A stretch of 48,297 nt of DNA from contig JAHQWJ010000032.1 in NCBI GenBank assembly GCA_029856125.1, forward strand, positions 1-48,297, read 5' to 3'. Position numbers and translations under genes: made by a program. This DNA comes from Promethearchaeia archaeon (GTDB lineage: Archaea > Asgardarchaeota > Lokiarchaeia > Sigyniarchaeales > SOKP01). A model generated the notes under the pieces. The model ran no database searches. It was given only the letters and a program-made list of their open reading frames with translations, and was not told the origin of the DNA. This document shows, in pieces, positions 35,694-44,620 of this stretch; within the stretch, counting starts at the first letter, position 1; every line of letters begins with the position of its first letter.

Positions 35694-36932
35694 TTGAACT
35701 CAGGAAACTTGTTTAAAACTCAAGAGCCTAAAGTCTATTATAAATCTTCAGAAGCTATGGAGGAAGTATTAGATGACTCAATTCAATTAATAGTTACGTC
35801 ACCTCCATACGGTAAAATTAAAGATTATGGTAATCAGAATCAAATAGGTTTTTTTGGGACTTTTGATGACTATTTTGAAAGGTTAAAACAGGTTTGGTCT
35901 GAATGTTACCGTGTCCTCGAGCCTCAATGTAGGATGGTTATAAATATAGGAGACCAATATCTAAGAACTTCTGAATTTGGAAGATATCGAGTTTTATCAA
36001 TTGCGAGTAAAATTATAACCGATTGTTTGGATTTAGGTTTCGATTTTCTTGGAGATATAATATGGCAAAAAATTAGTACTACTAACACTACGGGAGGCTG
36101 TACTTTAATGGGATCCATCTATTACCCCCGAAATGGATTACTTACCTACGATTATGAACACATTCTCATTTTTAAAAAATATCAAGGTAAAAACAAGAGG
36201 AAAGTTGATCCGATTATAAAAGAGATGTCAAAAATTCCTTTGAGTGAGTGGAAAAAATGGTACACTGGGCACTGGAAATTCCCGGGAGTGGTACAAAAAG
36301 AACATATCGCAATGTTTCCAGAAGAACTTCCATATAGAATAATAAGAATGTTCTCCTATATTGGTGATACTGTCTTGGATCCATTCTTAGGTTCTGGTAC
36401 AACATTAAAAGTGGCAAAGAGTCTCTTTAGAAATGGGATTGGTTACGAGTTGAATAAAGATTATAAGAAAATTGTCGATAACAAAGTTAAAAATTGTAAA
36501 CCAGGTCTTTTTAGAGATTATCAGTTTATAATGTATAATTTATACGAAAAAGCTCGAAACGAAAAAATTGAGATTCAAATTGAAAAACAGAAACAGAAGG
36601 GGGTAGTTTTCCTTAAAAACGCAGAAAAAGTAGAAGTTATATTAGATTATCTCTTAATCGAAGAGGAAATCTTTAATCAAGTTAAAATTAAAACAGAGAT
36701 AGAAACAAAACTAAAAGAAAATACTGTACTTAGATATCTAGAAGGGATTTTAATCGATAAAAAGATAAAAAGTTACGTAATTTTAATTAATTCTAAATTT
36801 GATAAAGAAATAAAGTTGAAACAATTTTTAAAAGCGTACCTGAGCAAAGCAAATCTAATTGATAAAATTAAGATTATTACAATGGATGATTTTCTCTCAG
36901 ATGATCTCAATTCATCGCTATTTTTCCTATAA
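35694..36932 (+). CDS. DNA methyltransferase, beta class (N4-C/N6-A)
   Basis: 412 residues. Catalytic motif IV TSPPYG (residues 35-40) precedes the AdoMet-binding motif I DPFLGSGTTLK (229-238), the circular order of beta-class amino-methyltransferases; SPPY is most common in N4-cytosine enzymes. The C-terminal ~140 residues are lysine/glutamate-rich without a visible PD-(D/E)xK motif. No restriction endonuclease gene lies next to it, so it seems to be an orphan. TTG start. Confidence 0.87.
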   Translation: MNSGNLFKTQEPKVYYKSSEAMEEVLDDSIQLIVTSPPYGKIKDYGNQNQIGFFGTFDDYFERLKQVWSECYRVLEPQCRMVINIGDQYLRTSEFGRYRVLSIASKIITDCLDLGFDFLGDIIWQKISTTNTTGGCTLMGSIYYPRNGLLTYDYEHILIFKKYQGKNKRKVDPIIKEMSKIPLSEWKKWYTGHWKFPGVVQKEHIAMFPEELPYRIIRMFSYIGDTVLDPFLGSGTTLKVAKSLFRNGIGYELNKDYKKIVDNKVKNCKPGLFRDYQFIMYNLYEKARNEKIEIQIEKQKQKGVVFLKNAEKVEVILDYLLIEEEIFNQVKIKTEIETKLKENTVLRYLEGILIDKKIKSYVILINSKFDKEIKLKQFLKAYLSKANLIDKIKIITMDDFLSDDLNSSLFFL

Positions 36933-37028
36933 AATGTAAACAAGAGTTATGATAAACCCACCTCTCGCAGAGTATTCATCAAATAACTTTCCATTGCGGA
37001 TTTTTTTATTTGAATCATTATATTTGGT

Positions 37029-37895
37029 TTAATCATTGCAATCAACGGATTCCTTGAGATTAAGTTTAATGAAGGCTTCTTCTTGTTCATTTCTCTGGCT
37101 CGATTTAATCGATCTGTTTACTTGAGACAAAAACTTCATTGCTTTGATTTTACCTTCATTGATGCTTTTTATAAGTTCCTCCTTACTTAATGCTCCAGAA
37201 ATTGTTAGAGCTGTCTGAAACGACTGATCCGGTTTTAATGTTTTAAATTCAATTTGTAAAGCAGATAGAATCTCTCCTGGTTGGCCGTATAGCGTATTAG
37301 ATAGATTTAGTTTATCACTGCTAATATTAAAATTTTTAGTTAAACAAGTTTCATAAAATGTTGATCTAGATATTGGAGAAAATCCTCCAAATAAACCAGT
37401 GTCATCATATTGATAAATAACATCGTTCTCTTCGTCATATCCTGATAAATCGTTATCAAAACCGTCTAACCCATTGATATCAAAATCAAAGACGAAATAT
37501 AGAGAGAAGTCTAATAAATCATAATCTGATATGTTTTTTATCGTAAAGAATGCGTTAACATAGGGAACATTGGGGCGATTAAATACATCAATGTACAACC
37601 GAATCAGAGAATTCTGTTCACTAAGAACAATCGGTTTGATCTTTTTCTGTGCGATTAATTTTTTTAAGTATTCCTTTATATCAAAATCAAGTGTAATACG
37701 ATTAATCGTGGTTCCAATACGACTATTAACCATTTTATAGATCGGAGTTGATTCGACATTTTTTAGGAGTACACCAATAGGCTCTAAACTCTTGTTTTTA
37801 AGTTTAAAGCTAAACCACGGACCAGCATACACTTGTTCTGTCAGTGCTATAAGATATTTCCCTTTAAACATTAATTCTTTAATGGAAAACCCCAT
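37029..37895 (-). CDS. Uncharacterised beta-rich protein
   Basis: 288 residues with no signal peptide or membrane segment. The middle (about 90-230) is rich in beta strands and acidic loops (GLDGFDNDLSGYDEENDV), and the C-terminal ~60 residues are helical and charged. Not assigned to a family. The FxxxNxS- and FDFDING-like strands resemble sugar-binding supersandwich domains only loosely. It stands alone between the convergent methyltransferase and the roadblock-GTPase gene. Calling it coding rests on length and amino-acid composition. Confidence 0.6.
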   Translation of the reverse strand: MGFSIKELMFKGKYLIALTEQVYAGPWFSFKLKNKSLEPIGVLLKNVESTPIYKMVNSRIGTTINRITLDFDIKEYLKKLIAQKKIKPIVLSEQNSLIRLYIDVFNRPNVPYVNAFFTIKNISDYDLLDFSLYFVFDFDINGLDGFDNDLSGYDEENDVIYQYDDTGLFGGFSPISRSTFYETCLTKNFNISSDKLNLSNTLYGQPGEILSALQIEFKTLKPDQSFQTALTISGALSKEELIKSINEGKIKAMKFLSQVNRSIKSSQRNEQEEAFIKLNLKESVDCND

Positions 37896-38063
37896 TAAAT
37901 AGCCAGATTGGTTTCAAGCAGCTAAAATCTCGTTGAATATAACTTTTAATACTATTTTTTAATAACCTCCTTGAATTGAATTTAAGATAATTACATTATA
38001 ATTTGAAATAATCTCAATAAATTAAGAATAAGTAAGTAATTTAAAACATTCGTATATTTGACA

Positions 38064-39041
38064 TTAAGCTTTTTCAATAAATCGATAAGCAATATAAAGG
38101 AACGCTTCGTTGACATTTTCCCCAGTGAGTGCTGATGTTAGAATGTAGTGAAAACCAAGTTCTTTAGCAACAATTTTTATTTCTTCTTCGGTAATTACTA
38201 ATTTATCCTGTAAATCTGATTTATTACCAACTATCACAACTGGTATATCACGTAAAACGGATTTTTTAATATCATCATACCATGTTTTTACACTTTCTAG
38301 ATTATTTGGACGGGTTCTGTCTATTACAATAAACGCCGCACTCGACCCTTCGTAAAACCTGTGTCTATATGGTGCCATTGAGCTGATTTGTCCTCCGATA
38401 TCCCACAAAACAAAATTTATTTTCGTGTCTTCGTCCATTACTACGGTTTTTTTTGAAATTTCAACTCCTATTGTTGAGATATAACTTTCTGAAAACAAAT
38501 TTTCAACAAATCTTTTAATTAAGGATGTTTTTCCTACTCTAAAATCGCCCGTTAAAATCAATTTTGATGTGAATTGACCTTTCGGTAATTTTCCTTCCCT
38601 TCTTTTCGATAAAACGCGAATTATTTCCGGTATCTCTGTAGAAACGTTATCAATTCCCTCAAGAACAAGTTCTACTTTCCCCGCTATATATTCAGAATAT
38701 ATTCGCAGTTCTAAATCAGATGTTGTAGGATCTGCTATAGTTGTCAATATTGAGCGTGAACCCATCGAGCAATACGCAAATTTCTTATCCTGCATCGATG
38801 TTATATTGAAAAAGTTACTCTGCGTTTGGAATTCGTTTTTTATACGATCGATATAAATGTCAAGGAATGCAGAAATAGCGCCCATTACAGAATCCGACTC
38901 TGTTCCGGCTTTTTCTTTGCTATCCGAAGCGATAATAAAACCATCTCTATCGCAAATTGCCACTGCAATAGCACCGTCGATATCGAACATGTAGTTTTCT
39001 AATAACGATTCAAGCAAATCAATATTGGGTAAACCTTCCAT
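38064..39041 (-). CDS. Roadblock/LC7 domain fused to a Ras-superfamily GTPase
   Basis: 325 residues from ATG 39041 (an in-frame TTG at 39050 adds three). Residues ~6-128 are a roadblock domain (AIAVAICDRDGFIIAS, FAYCSMGSRSILTTIAD). Residues ~158-325 are a complete small GTPase: G1 GDFRVGKTS (165-173), switch I Thr190 in YISTIGVEI, G3 WDIGGQ (213-218), G4 NKSD (273-276) and G5 TSAL (302-305). Switch I is Rab/Ras-like whereas the G3 wording is Arf-like. No lipidation Cys at either end. A regulator domain and its target are thus covalently joined, which suggests intramolecular control or a membrane-trafficking-like scaffold. Confidence 0.92.
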   Translation of the reverse strand: MEGLPNIDLLESLLENYMFDIDGAIAVAICDRDGFIIASDSKEKAGTESDSVMGAISAFLDIYIDRIKNEFQTQSNFFNITSMQDKKFAYCSMGSRSILTTIADPTTSDLELRIYSEYIAGKVELVLEGIDNVSTEIPEIIRVLSKRREGKLPKGQFTSKLILTGDFRVGKTSLIKRFVENLFSESYISTIGVEISKKTVVMDEDTKINFVLWDIGGQISSMAPYRHRFYEGSSAAFIVIDRTRPNNLESVKTWYDDIKKSVLRDIPVVIVGNKSDLQDKLVITEEEIKIVAKELGFHYILTSALTGENVNEAFLYIAYRFIEKA

Positions 39042-39260
39042 AGATCTCAACTTCGTTAGTCTTCTTCTACAAATATTGTTGTTTTAAAAGAATATAAATA
39101 TAGCTATAAAAGAAACAGAAATAACTGTCTCTTCTGGTTAATCATACAATCTTTTTTTTTGAAGTAGAAAGCGGGTCCTCAAAGAAATTAAAATCAAATT
39201 TTTTGTTGTATCATAACCATATTATTCCTCTTTTTATTCAAATAATATCTTCATTATTTT

Positions 39261-39446
39261 ATGTTAGATAATTCATCTTTAAGAGAAACTACGGCTGAAG
39301 AGAATCAAATAGAAGATATCTTGTTTAGAGCTGTAAACCTTTTTGAAAAAACGGGTTTAAAAGATTTGGCAGAAAAATGGGATACGATCTTAAAAATGTA
39401 TGCTGGTAAAAAAGAATTGAGCAATCCTTCGTTCTTAGAGACATAA
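39261..39446 (+). CDS. Small hydrophilic protein, 61 residues
   Basis: ATG at 39261; predicted helical and acidic in the first half (EENQIEDILFRAVNLFEK) with a basic second half. No known motif. Upstream is AT-rich with TATA-like tracts and no Shine-Dalgarno, so a leaderless transcript is possible. The convergent methyltransferase stop is 16 bp away. Amphipathic composition favours coding, but evidence is limited to that. Confidence 0.45.
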   Translation: MLDNSSLRETTAEENQIEDILFRAVNLFEKTGLKDLAEKWDTILKMYAGKKELSNPSFLET

Positions 39447-39462
39447 TTTTAATAACGTCTAA

Positions 39463-41394
39463 TTATTGATTTTTACTAATTAATTCCGTTGTTGATTTCA
39501 TTATATATTGAAAATCAGCTTGAGGAATTTTATATAGTTTTTGAACAATAATTTCAACTTGATTCGCTAAGTTTTTTGCTTCTAAACTATTCTTTTGAAT
39601 AATTTGAAGAATTTTGAGAACTTTTTCATGGATATCTTTTGCTAATTCTTTTTCAACAATACTTTGTGGAACTTTAATTGGTAAATTTTTAAGTTTTTCA
39701 ATTAGAATTCTTGGAAAAAAGATTTTATAAGATCCAAACGATTTAAGAAAGTAGTATGAGAGTAAATGGGAGTTTATAAGGCCAAGAAGGTAATAGTGAC
39801 TAAATTCCAAAACTGGAGTTCTTATTATTTCAAGATTATAAATTGATTGAGATGTCCAAGCATTTTCATTATAAGTAGCACATATAAGATTTTCCTGACT
39901 TAATTGCCTAATTACGATTCGTTTTTTAAAAGTATCTTCGCCTTTGTAATTTATTCCTTCCATCCCAAGCCTAATATATTTAAATTCTTTTGCGGAATAC
40001 CTATTTGTTGAATATAAAAAATGTTGAAATTCCTCTTCTAATCCTTCTGGAATGCTTTCTAATATAATTTTATCTATAAAATTTTTATTTAAAGGAGATC
40101 CACAGGTTTTACAAACTAAATGTTTATTTGGAAGAGGTTGGTATATTTGACATGTCTCACAGTAAATAACATAACCTTTCTTGCCTATTTCTACGCCTCG
40201 TTTCAGCGATATACTGAATCGAGTGTCATTCATTAAATCTGATAGTTTTGGAAAATTCGAATTCAACTGATCTAAGATTTCTATGTCTCTTTGATTCAAA
40301 TTTATTAAAAACTCATAGTCCCAATGTTCAATGAGATTTTGAAGAATCTTATTATCCGGTTGAGATTGGTCTAATGGCAATTTTATTATAATTTGATTTT
40401 TTTTCCTTTTTATTTCATCTGATTCTTTTTCTAATGTTAGAATGATATTTGAAACAACAGGTGTATCGAATTGAGGTCCGCTATAATAAATTTCCATTAT
40501 CTTAGTTGAGTCATAAATATATTTTCTTAGAATTCTACGATTTGATAACGCGAGTAAAGAATCCGGGATAATATACCCAAGCAACCCGTTGTTTTTTAAT
40601 AATTTGATTCCTATTTCTGTAAAGATCTGATAATAATCATATTGGCCCTTGTTTGTCTCCAAGGGGAGTTTTTCAATGAAATTTCTACGTTCTTGCGGAA
40701 TGGCTCGAATGAATAAATATGGAGGGTTTCCGACTACATAGTCATATTTAGTATTATAATTAAGTTGGATCGCATCTTTGTTGAAAATATTAAATTTTGG
40801 CACTTCGTAATCCTTATTATTTTTTATAATAATTTTAATGAGTTTAAAGAGAGTAAAGTAAATGTTGATTTGGCACAAAACACAGGCAGTGGGATTTATG
40901 TCAATACCGTATATCTTATCTTTAACTTTATTTATAATTTGTTTCACCTGTTTGGGAAATAACTCTGAAGTTTCTTTTGAATTGGCAAGTTTTATTAATT
41001 TCTTTGCTAAAATATTAACTGCTCGAATTATAAAACTCCCTGAACCACAACTCAAATCTATTAATTTCTTATCTTGTATATCGTGCTGGTCTGTATATCC
41101 TACGCTTTTTAATATGTAATCTACTATTTGAATGGGAGTAAAAAATTCGCCCTTTATTTTTCTTTGGCTGTGAGGGACAGTTTTTTCGTAGTACTTTGCT
41201 ATAAAATCCAGATCATATTTTTGATCGTCCCTTTCTTTATTATGATAAATTTCTTTTGAATCAATCTTAGCTAAATGTTCGACCGTATTATGGATAAAAT
41301 CGTTTATTTTATTATCTTTTAAATTTAATCCATAATGAGTTATTAAGTTTGAAAGTATTCCCTTATCTTTTAGGAATTTTTGAAAATCGCTCAT
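39463..41394 (-). CDS. N6-adenine DNA methyltransferase (TaqI/Eco57I-like) with specificity domain
   Basis: 643 residues. KIKGEFFTPIQIVDYI (79-94) is the hallmark of gamma-class methylases; the AdoMet loop is DLSCGSGSF (113-121), followed by YGIDINP, and the catalytic motif is GNPPY (222-226). The C-terminal part carries a CxxC...CxxC zinc-ribbon (YCETCQ...CKTCG) and a TaqI-type target-recognition region with LGLINSHLLSYYF. No endonuclease domain is evident and no partner gene is adjacent, so it may be solitary or a remnant of a restriction or phage-defence system. Confidence 0.9.
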   Translation of the reverse strand: MSDFQKFLKDKGILSNLITHYGLNLKDNKINDFIHNTVEHLAKIDSKEIYHNKERDDQKYDLDFIAKYYEKTVPHSQRKIKGEFFTPIQIVDYILKSVGYTDQHDIQDKKLIDLSCGSGSFIIRAVNILAKKLIKLANSKETSELFPKQVKQIINKVKDKIYGIDINPTACVLCQINIYFTLFKLIKIIIKNNKDYEVPKFNIFNKDAIQLNYNTKYDYVVGNPPYLFIRAIPQERRNFIEKLPLETNKGQYDYYQIFTEIGIKLLKNNGLLGYIIPDSLLALSNRRILRKYIYDSTKIMEIYYSGPQFDTPVVSNIILTLEKESDEIKRKKNQIIIKLPLDQSQPDNKILQNLIEHWDYEFLINLNQRDIEILDQLNSNFPKLSDLMNDTRFSISLKRGVEIGKKGYVIYCETCQIYQPLPNKHLVCKTCGSPLNKNFIDKIILESIPEGLEEEFQHFLYSTNRYSAKEFKYIRLGMEGINYKGEDTFKKRIVIRQLSQENLICATYNENAWTSQSIYNLEIIRTPVLEFSHYYLLGLINSHLLSYYFLKSFGSYKIFFPRILIEKLKNLPIKVPQSIVEKELAKDIHEKVLKILQIIQKNSLEAKNLANQVEIIVQKLYKIPQADFQYIMKSTTELISKNQ

Positions 41395-41497
41395 AAAGTT
41401 CGGTATTAGATATTATAAATCAAATTATTTTTTATCAAATTATATTTCTAATTAACCAGAATAAAGTTTTATATTTAATTACAAGTTCTTCAAGAAT

Positions 41498-41572
41498 ATG
41501 GAAATCAACAGAGAAGAATTAATTGATCCTTTTTATATTGCTTATCATGTAAAACTTCTTATAACTTGCTAG
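41498..41572 (+). CDS. Possible 24-codon leaderless ORF
   Basis: A TATA tract (TTTTATATTTAATT, 41468-41481) ends ~17-25 nt before this ATG, the spacing expected for a leaderless archaeal mRNA. The ORF ends in TAG. It may be a leader peptide for the 7-TM gene downstream, a real microprotein, or chance. A second TATA-like tract (near 41583-41594) serves the downstream gene better. Confidence 0.2.
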   Translation: MEINREELIDPFYIAYHVKLLITC

Positions 41573-41661
41573 ACCAATATATTCTTATATAATACTTTAG
41601 TCAATCTATTTTCACAAAAAAAGTAAACGAAATTCTTTACTAAAGATTTCTAATAGAATAG

Positions 41662-42762
41662 ATGATTGCGACCATATTTATTAGTACTTTTGTTATAATC
41701 TTCGTATTTGTTACATTTTATGTATTATTAAATAGAGGGAAATATGAAACTGAAGCAAGATTTCTTGTTATACTTATTATATACTTCATAAACGAAATCA
41801 CCTACTTTATTTCGTTTAATTTATCAGCAGAAAATTTTTTCAATATCCCCTTAGCATTGGTAATTTGGTATATTTCAATTATTACAAGAAATTTTTCAGT
41901 AGGCATGTTTGCTTCAATTCATAACCTCGAGTTAAATAAAGATAGTAAAGTAAGATTTTTACCCGCTCTGATTTATATTTTTATAGGAGGAATTTTTTTG
42001 AGTTTACTCTTCGTTCCCGATTCTTTTACAGTTATTCAGAAAGATTTTGAATATTTTTACTTCTTTAATAACATTGGATTACTAACCTCAATCATCCTAT
42101 TCCATTTTTGTATTATATTGTTTTCTTGGATTATACAAATAAAAGGATATCATAATTTTGCTGACAAAAAATTAGGTAAATTTTATTCTCTCTTTATGCT
42201 TCTTTTTAGCTTAAACATTTTTCTTTACAGTTTATATCTTATTACCCTATATATCTACTTTAAATTACTTCATTCGATAGTGTATCTTATTACTATTGGA
42301 TATTTTGTCTTTGTTATCATTAAAAAACCTAATCTATTTGCGGTTTTTACAAATAAGATATATGATTTAATTATTTTCCATCAATCAGGGATTTTACTTT
42401 ATTCTTTTAACTTTCAAACAAGAGAAGAAGTTGATGAGAGTCTATTAAAAGGAAGTATTCTTATTGGAATAAGTCATATTTTGGCTAACCTCTCTAATGT
42501 AGAAGCTCAAGTAACTCATATAAAAATGAAAGATCGCGCTGTAGTTTTTAATTTTAATAGACAATTAGGATACGCTGCCTTATTAATCGCAAAACATAGA
42601 AATAAAATTCTGGAATCTGCTGTAGAGAAATTTATGCAAGACTTTTCCAAAACTAATGAAGAAAACTTACAAAACTTAAACCGTTTAATTGATGTTTCTA
42701 AGTTTAAAAATGCTCATAAACTTGTCATTAAAAACTTTAGCCACTATTTAACAGAGGCTTAA
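41662..42762 (+). CDS. Seven-TM protein with C-terminal cytosolic domain, copy 1
   Basis: 366 residues. About seven hydrophobic helices (near 2-23, 33-53, 62-84, 97-117, 134-157, 171-194 and 200-221) precede a ~140-residue soluble domain beginning KKPNLFAVFTNKIYDLIIFHQSGILLYSFNF. That domain alternates short strands and helices (ILIGISHILANL, GYAALLIAKHRNKI) and ends with NLNRLIDVSKF. Its size and order are compatible with a longin- or roadblock-like sensor/adaptor fold; this is inference. No histidine-kinase motifs are present. A paralogue follows at 43022-44167. Likely a membrane receptor with an intracellular docking domain. Confidence 0.8.
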   Translation: MIATIFISTFVIIFVFVTFYVLLNRGKYETEARFLVILIIYFINEITYFISFNLSAENFFNIPLALVIWYISIITRNFSVGMFASIHNLELNKDSKVRFLPALIYIFIGGIFLSLLFVPDSFTVIQKDFEYFYFFNNIGLLTSIILFHFCIILFSWIIQIKGYHNFADKKLGKFYSLFMLLFSLNIFLYSLYLITLYIYFKLLHSIVYLITIGYFVFVIIKKPNLFAVFTNKIYDLIIFHQSGILLYSFNFQTREEVDESLLKGSILIGISHILANLSNVEAQVTHIKMKDRAVVFNFNRQLGYAALLIAKHRNKILESAVEKFMQDFSKTNEENLQNLNRLIDVSKFKNAHKLVIKNFSHYLTEA

Positions 42763-43021
42763 ATATTCTAACTAAGATATAGCAGAGTAGAATAAATATA
42801 TCGGAATAGTACTTTGAACGTGTAAAAAGACTGTTTTATCATTGAAATATTTACTATTCTTTTTTTCTTTTCTTTGAATGGTTCTTGAGTAATTCTTAAA
42901 AATGAATGTTTCTTCTTTATTTAAATAGGTATATTATTATTCTATGCCTCTTCAAAATCTCACAGATTTTCGCATTTCAATAAGTTAATAGGATAGGAAT
43001 ATATTTTTTACACTTTATAAT

Positions 43022-44167
43022 ATGAATTACACAATCTCAACTTCTTTAATAATTGGTTATATCCTCATCTTAATCTTAAGTACTTATACTATAATTCATA
43101 TTTTTCGACATCGTAAAAAATATGGCACAGAGTTAATCGCATTCTTAAATGTCGCAAATATAATTATAGCAGGAATTTTATACTCAACACTTTTTATGTT
43201 TTCAGTAGTGATTTTTATATCTTACGACATCAATATCTTACTGTGGAAATTATCATTAGTTTTTGTTTTTGTTATCAGATTAGTTATTTCCATAATTTTC
43301 TCTTTTTTCAATGAATACAAAAAAATTAAAATTTTTCCCTTCCTTTATTTTACGCTTCTTTTTGGGCTATTAGTTGGCGCTTTGGGGACTCCTGATTCAA
43401 TAACATTATCATTAACTGGTCCACCACCCGTGTTTTCACTAATGAATCCTTCGAACGTAAATTTCAAATTTAATTTAGTCACCAGTATTGTAGCGATTCT
43501 ATTCGAATTGTTTCTTACGATTTATTTTCTCTATAGCGCGGCCATAATTCACAACAAAACAAAACATAAAGAGGAAAGCTCACCGCTTTTGTTAAATACA
43601 CTGGTTTTTTCTATTTCCATGATGATGCTGGTGCTTTACATAACGCTTCAAGAAACTCTTTATAGAGAATTGTATATTATAATATCGTGGATATCATCAT
43701 TTGCTCTTGATATTATGCTTATTAGGAAACCAGAGATGTTTTTCATTTTACCAAACAGAATTTATTCAGTAAATATATATCATAAATCTGGGATCGTGCT
43801 TTATTCATATAGTTTCGATAATACAACTGATAACAAAATCGAATCAGCAAGATGGGGCACCATTCTTATAGGCTTAAACCATATACTTAGTGAGTTCATA
43901 GATAAGACTGATAAAATCGATGTGATCCAAACAAAGAAAACAGATATTGTTGTTAGGTATGAAAACGATTACGGGTATGCTTTAGTGGTTATTACTAATC
44001 AAAAAAATGATATTGTTGAAGATCTTATGTTAGGTTTCTCAAACGACTTCAATAGTAAATACAAAAATAAACTATTAGATATCCAAGATTTAAACCGTTT
44101 AATCAATATTTCTGAATTTATCGATATAAAAGAATTAATCGAAAAACATTTTCGACTGTATACTTAA
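43022..44167 (+). CDS. Seven-TM protein with C-terminal cytosolic domain, copy 2
   Basis: 381 residues, paralogue of the preceding gene. The seven membrane helices are more divergent and there is an insert with a proline-rich loop (LSLTGPPPVF) between helices 4 and 5. The soluble domain is the conserved part: RKPEMFFILPNRIYSVNIYHKSGIVLYSY against copy 1, plus ILIGLNHIL, GYALVVITNQKNDI and DLNRLINISEF. Conservation of the cytosolic half suggests a shared partner, while the membrane half may have diverged for ligand specificity. Separated from copy 1 by 259 bp with its own TATA-like region. Confidence 0.8.
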   Translation: MNYTISTSLIIGYILILILSTYTIIHIFRHRKKYGTELIAFLNVANIIIAGILYSTLFMFSVVIFISYDINILLWKLSLVFVFVIRLVISIIFSFFNEYKKIKIFPFLYFTLLFGLLVGALGTPDSITLSLTGPPPVFSLMNPSNVNFKFNLVTSIVAILFELFLTIYFLYSAAIIHNKTKHKEESSPLLLNTLVFSISMMMLVLYITLQETLYRELYIIISWISSFALDIMLIRKPEMFFILPNRIYSVNIYHKSGIVLYSYSFDNTTDNKIESARWGTILIGLNHILSEFIDKTDKIDVIQTKKTDIVVRYENDYGYALVVITNQKNDIVEDLMLGFSNDFNSKYKNKLLDIQDLNRLINISEFIDIKELIEKHFRLYT

Positions 44168-44282
44168 TCAATATTACTATTTAAATTACTAAATCCGAGA
44201 TATCTAAACATTTTTATATCTAAGTTCTTATTGAATTGATAAAGAAACCATAATAATAATAAAAAATTTATTAGCTCCTAAA

Positions 44283-44495
44283 ATGAATCAATTAGAACTA
44301 CAAGATAAGGATTGGGAAAGAGATTGGAAAACTATCGTAAATATTTTTGATACTATTGAACACCTAGAACATTTATTTGAGGATTTAGATGTGCCGTATT
44401 TAAGAGAGATTCAACAAAAAGTGTTACTCTTAAATCTTGAAAAATATACGTGGTCTTTACAAAACTACATCGTAGAGAAATATTCTCGAGCGTAA
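44283..44495 (+). CDS. Small helical protein, 70 residues
   Basis: ATG at 44283, acidic and rich in Leu, Glu and Trp (DWERDWKTIVNIFDTIEHLEH), predicted mostly helical, ending KYSRA. A TATA-like tract lies near 44210-44222. It follows the second 7-TM gene on the same strand by 115 bp and could be an accessory to it, but no motif or family was recognised. Confidence 0.5.
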   Translation: MNQLELQDKDWERDWKTIVNIFDTIEHLEHLFEDLDVPYLREIQQKVLLLNLEKYTWSLQNYIVEKYSRA

Positions 44496-44620
44496 TTCTT
44501 TAACCATTTTGAGTTTTACCGATCAAGAAATAACTCTTTTTAGTCAGTAATATAATCAATTTAAAATAGTACTGAAAATTAGATTCACTATTAATTTTAT
44601 TTTAAAAAAAGTTGTTTCAT

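Noticed and set aside
44612..44620. TTG start of the symporter
   Set aside because: An ATG three codons later begins a typical GPH N-terminus and no Shine-Dalgarno favours the TTG.
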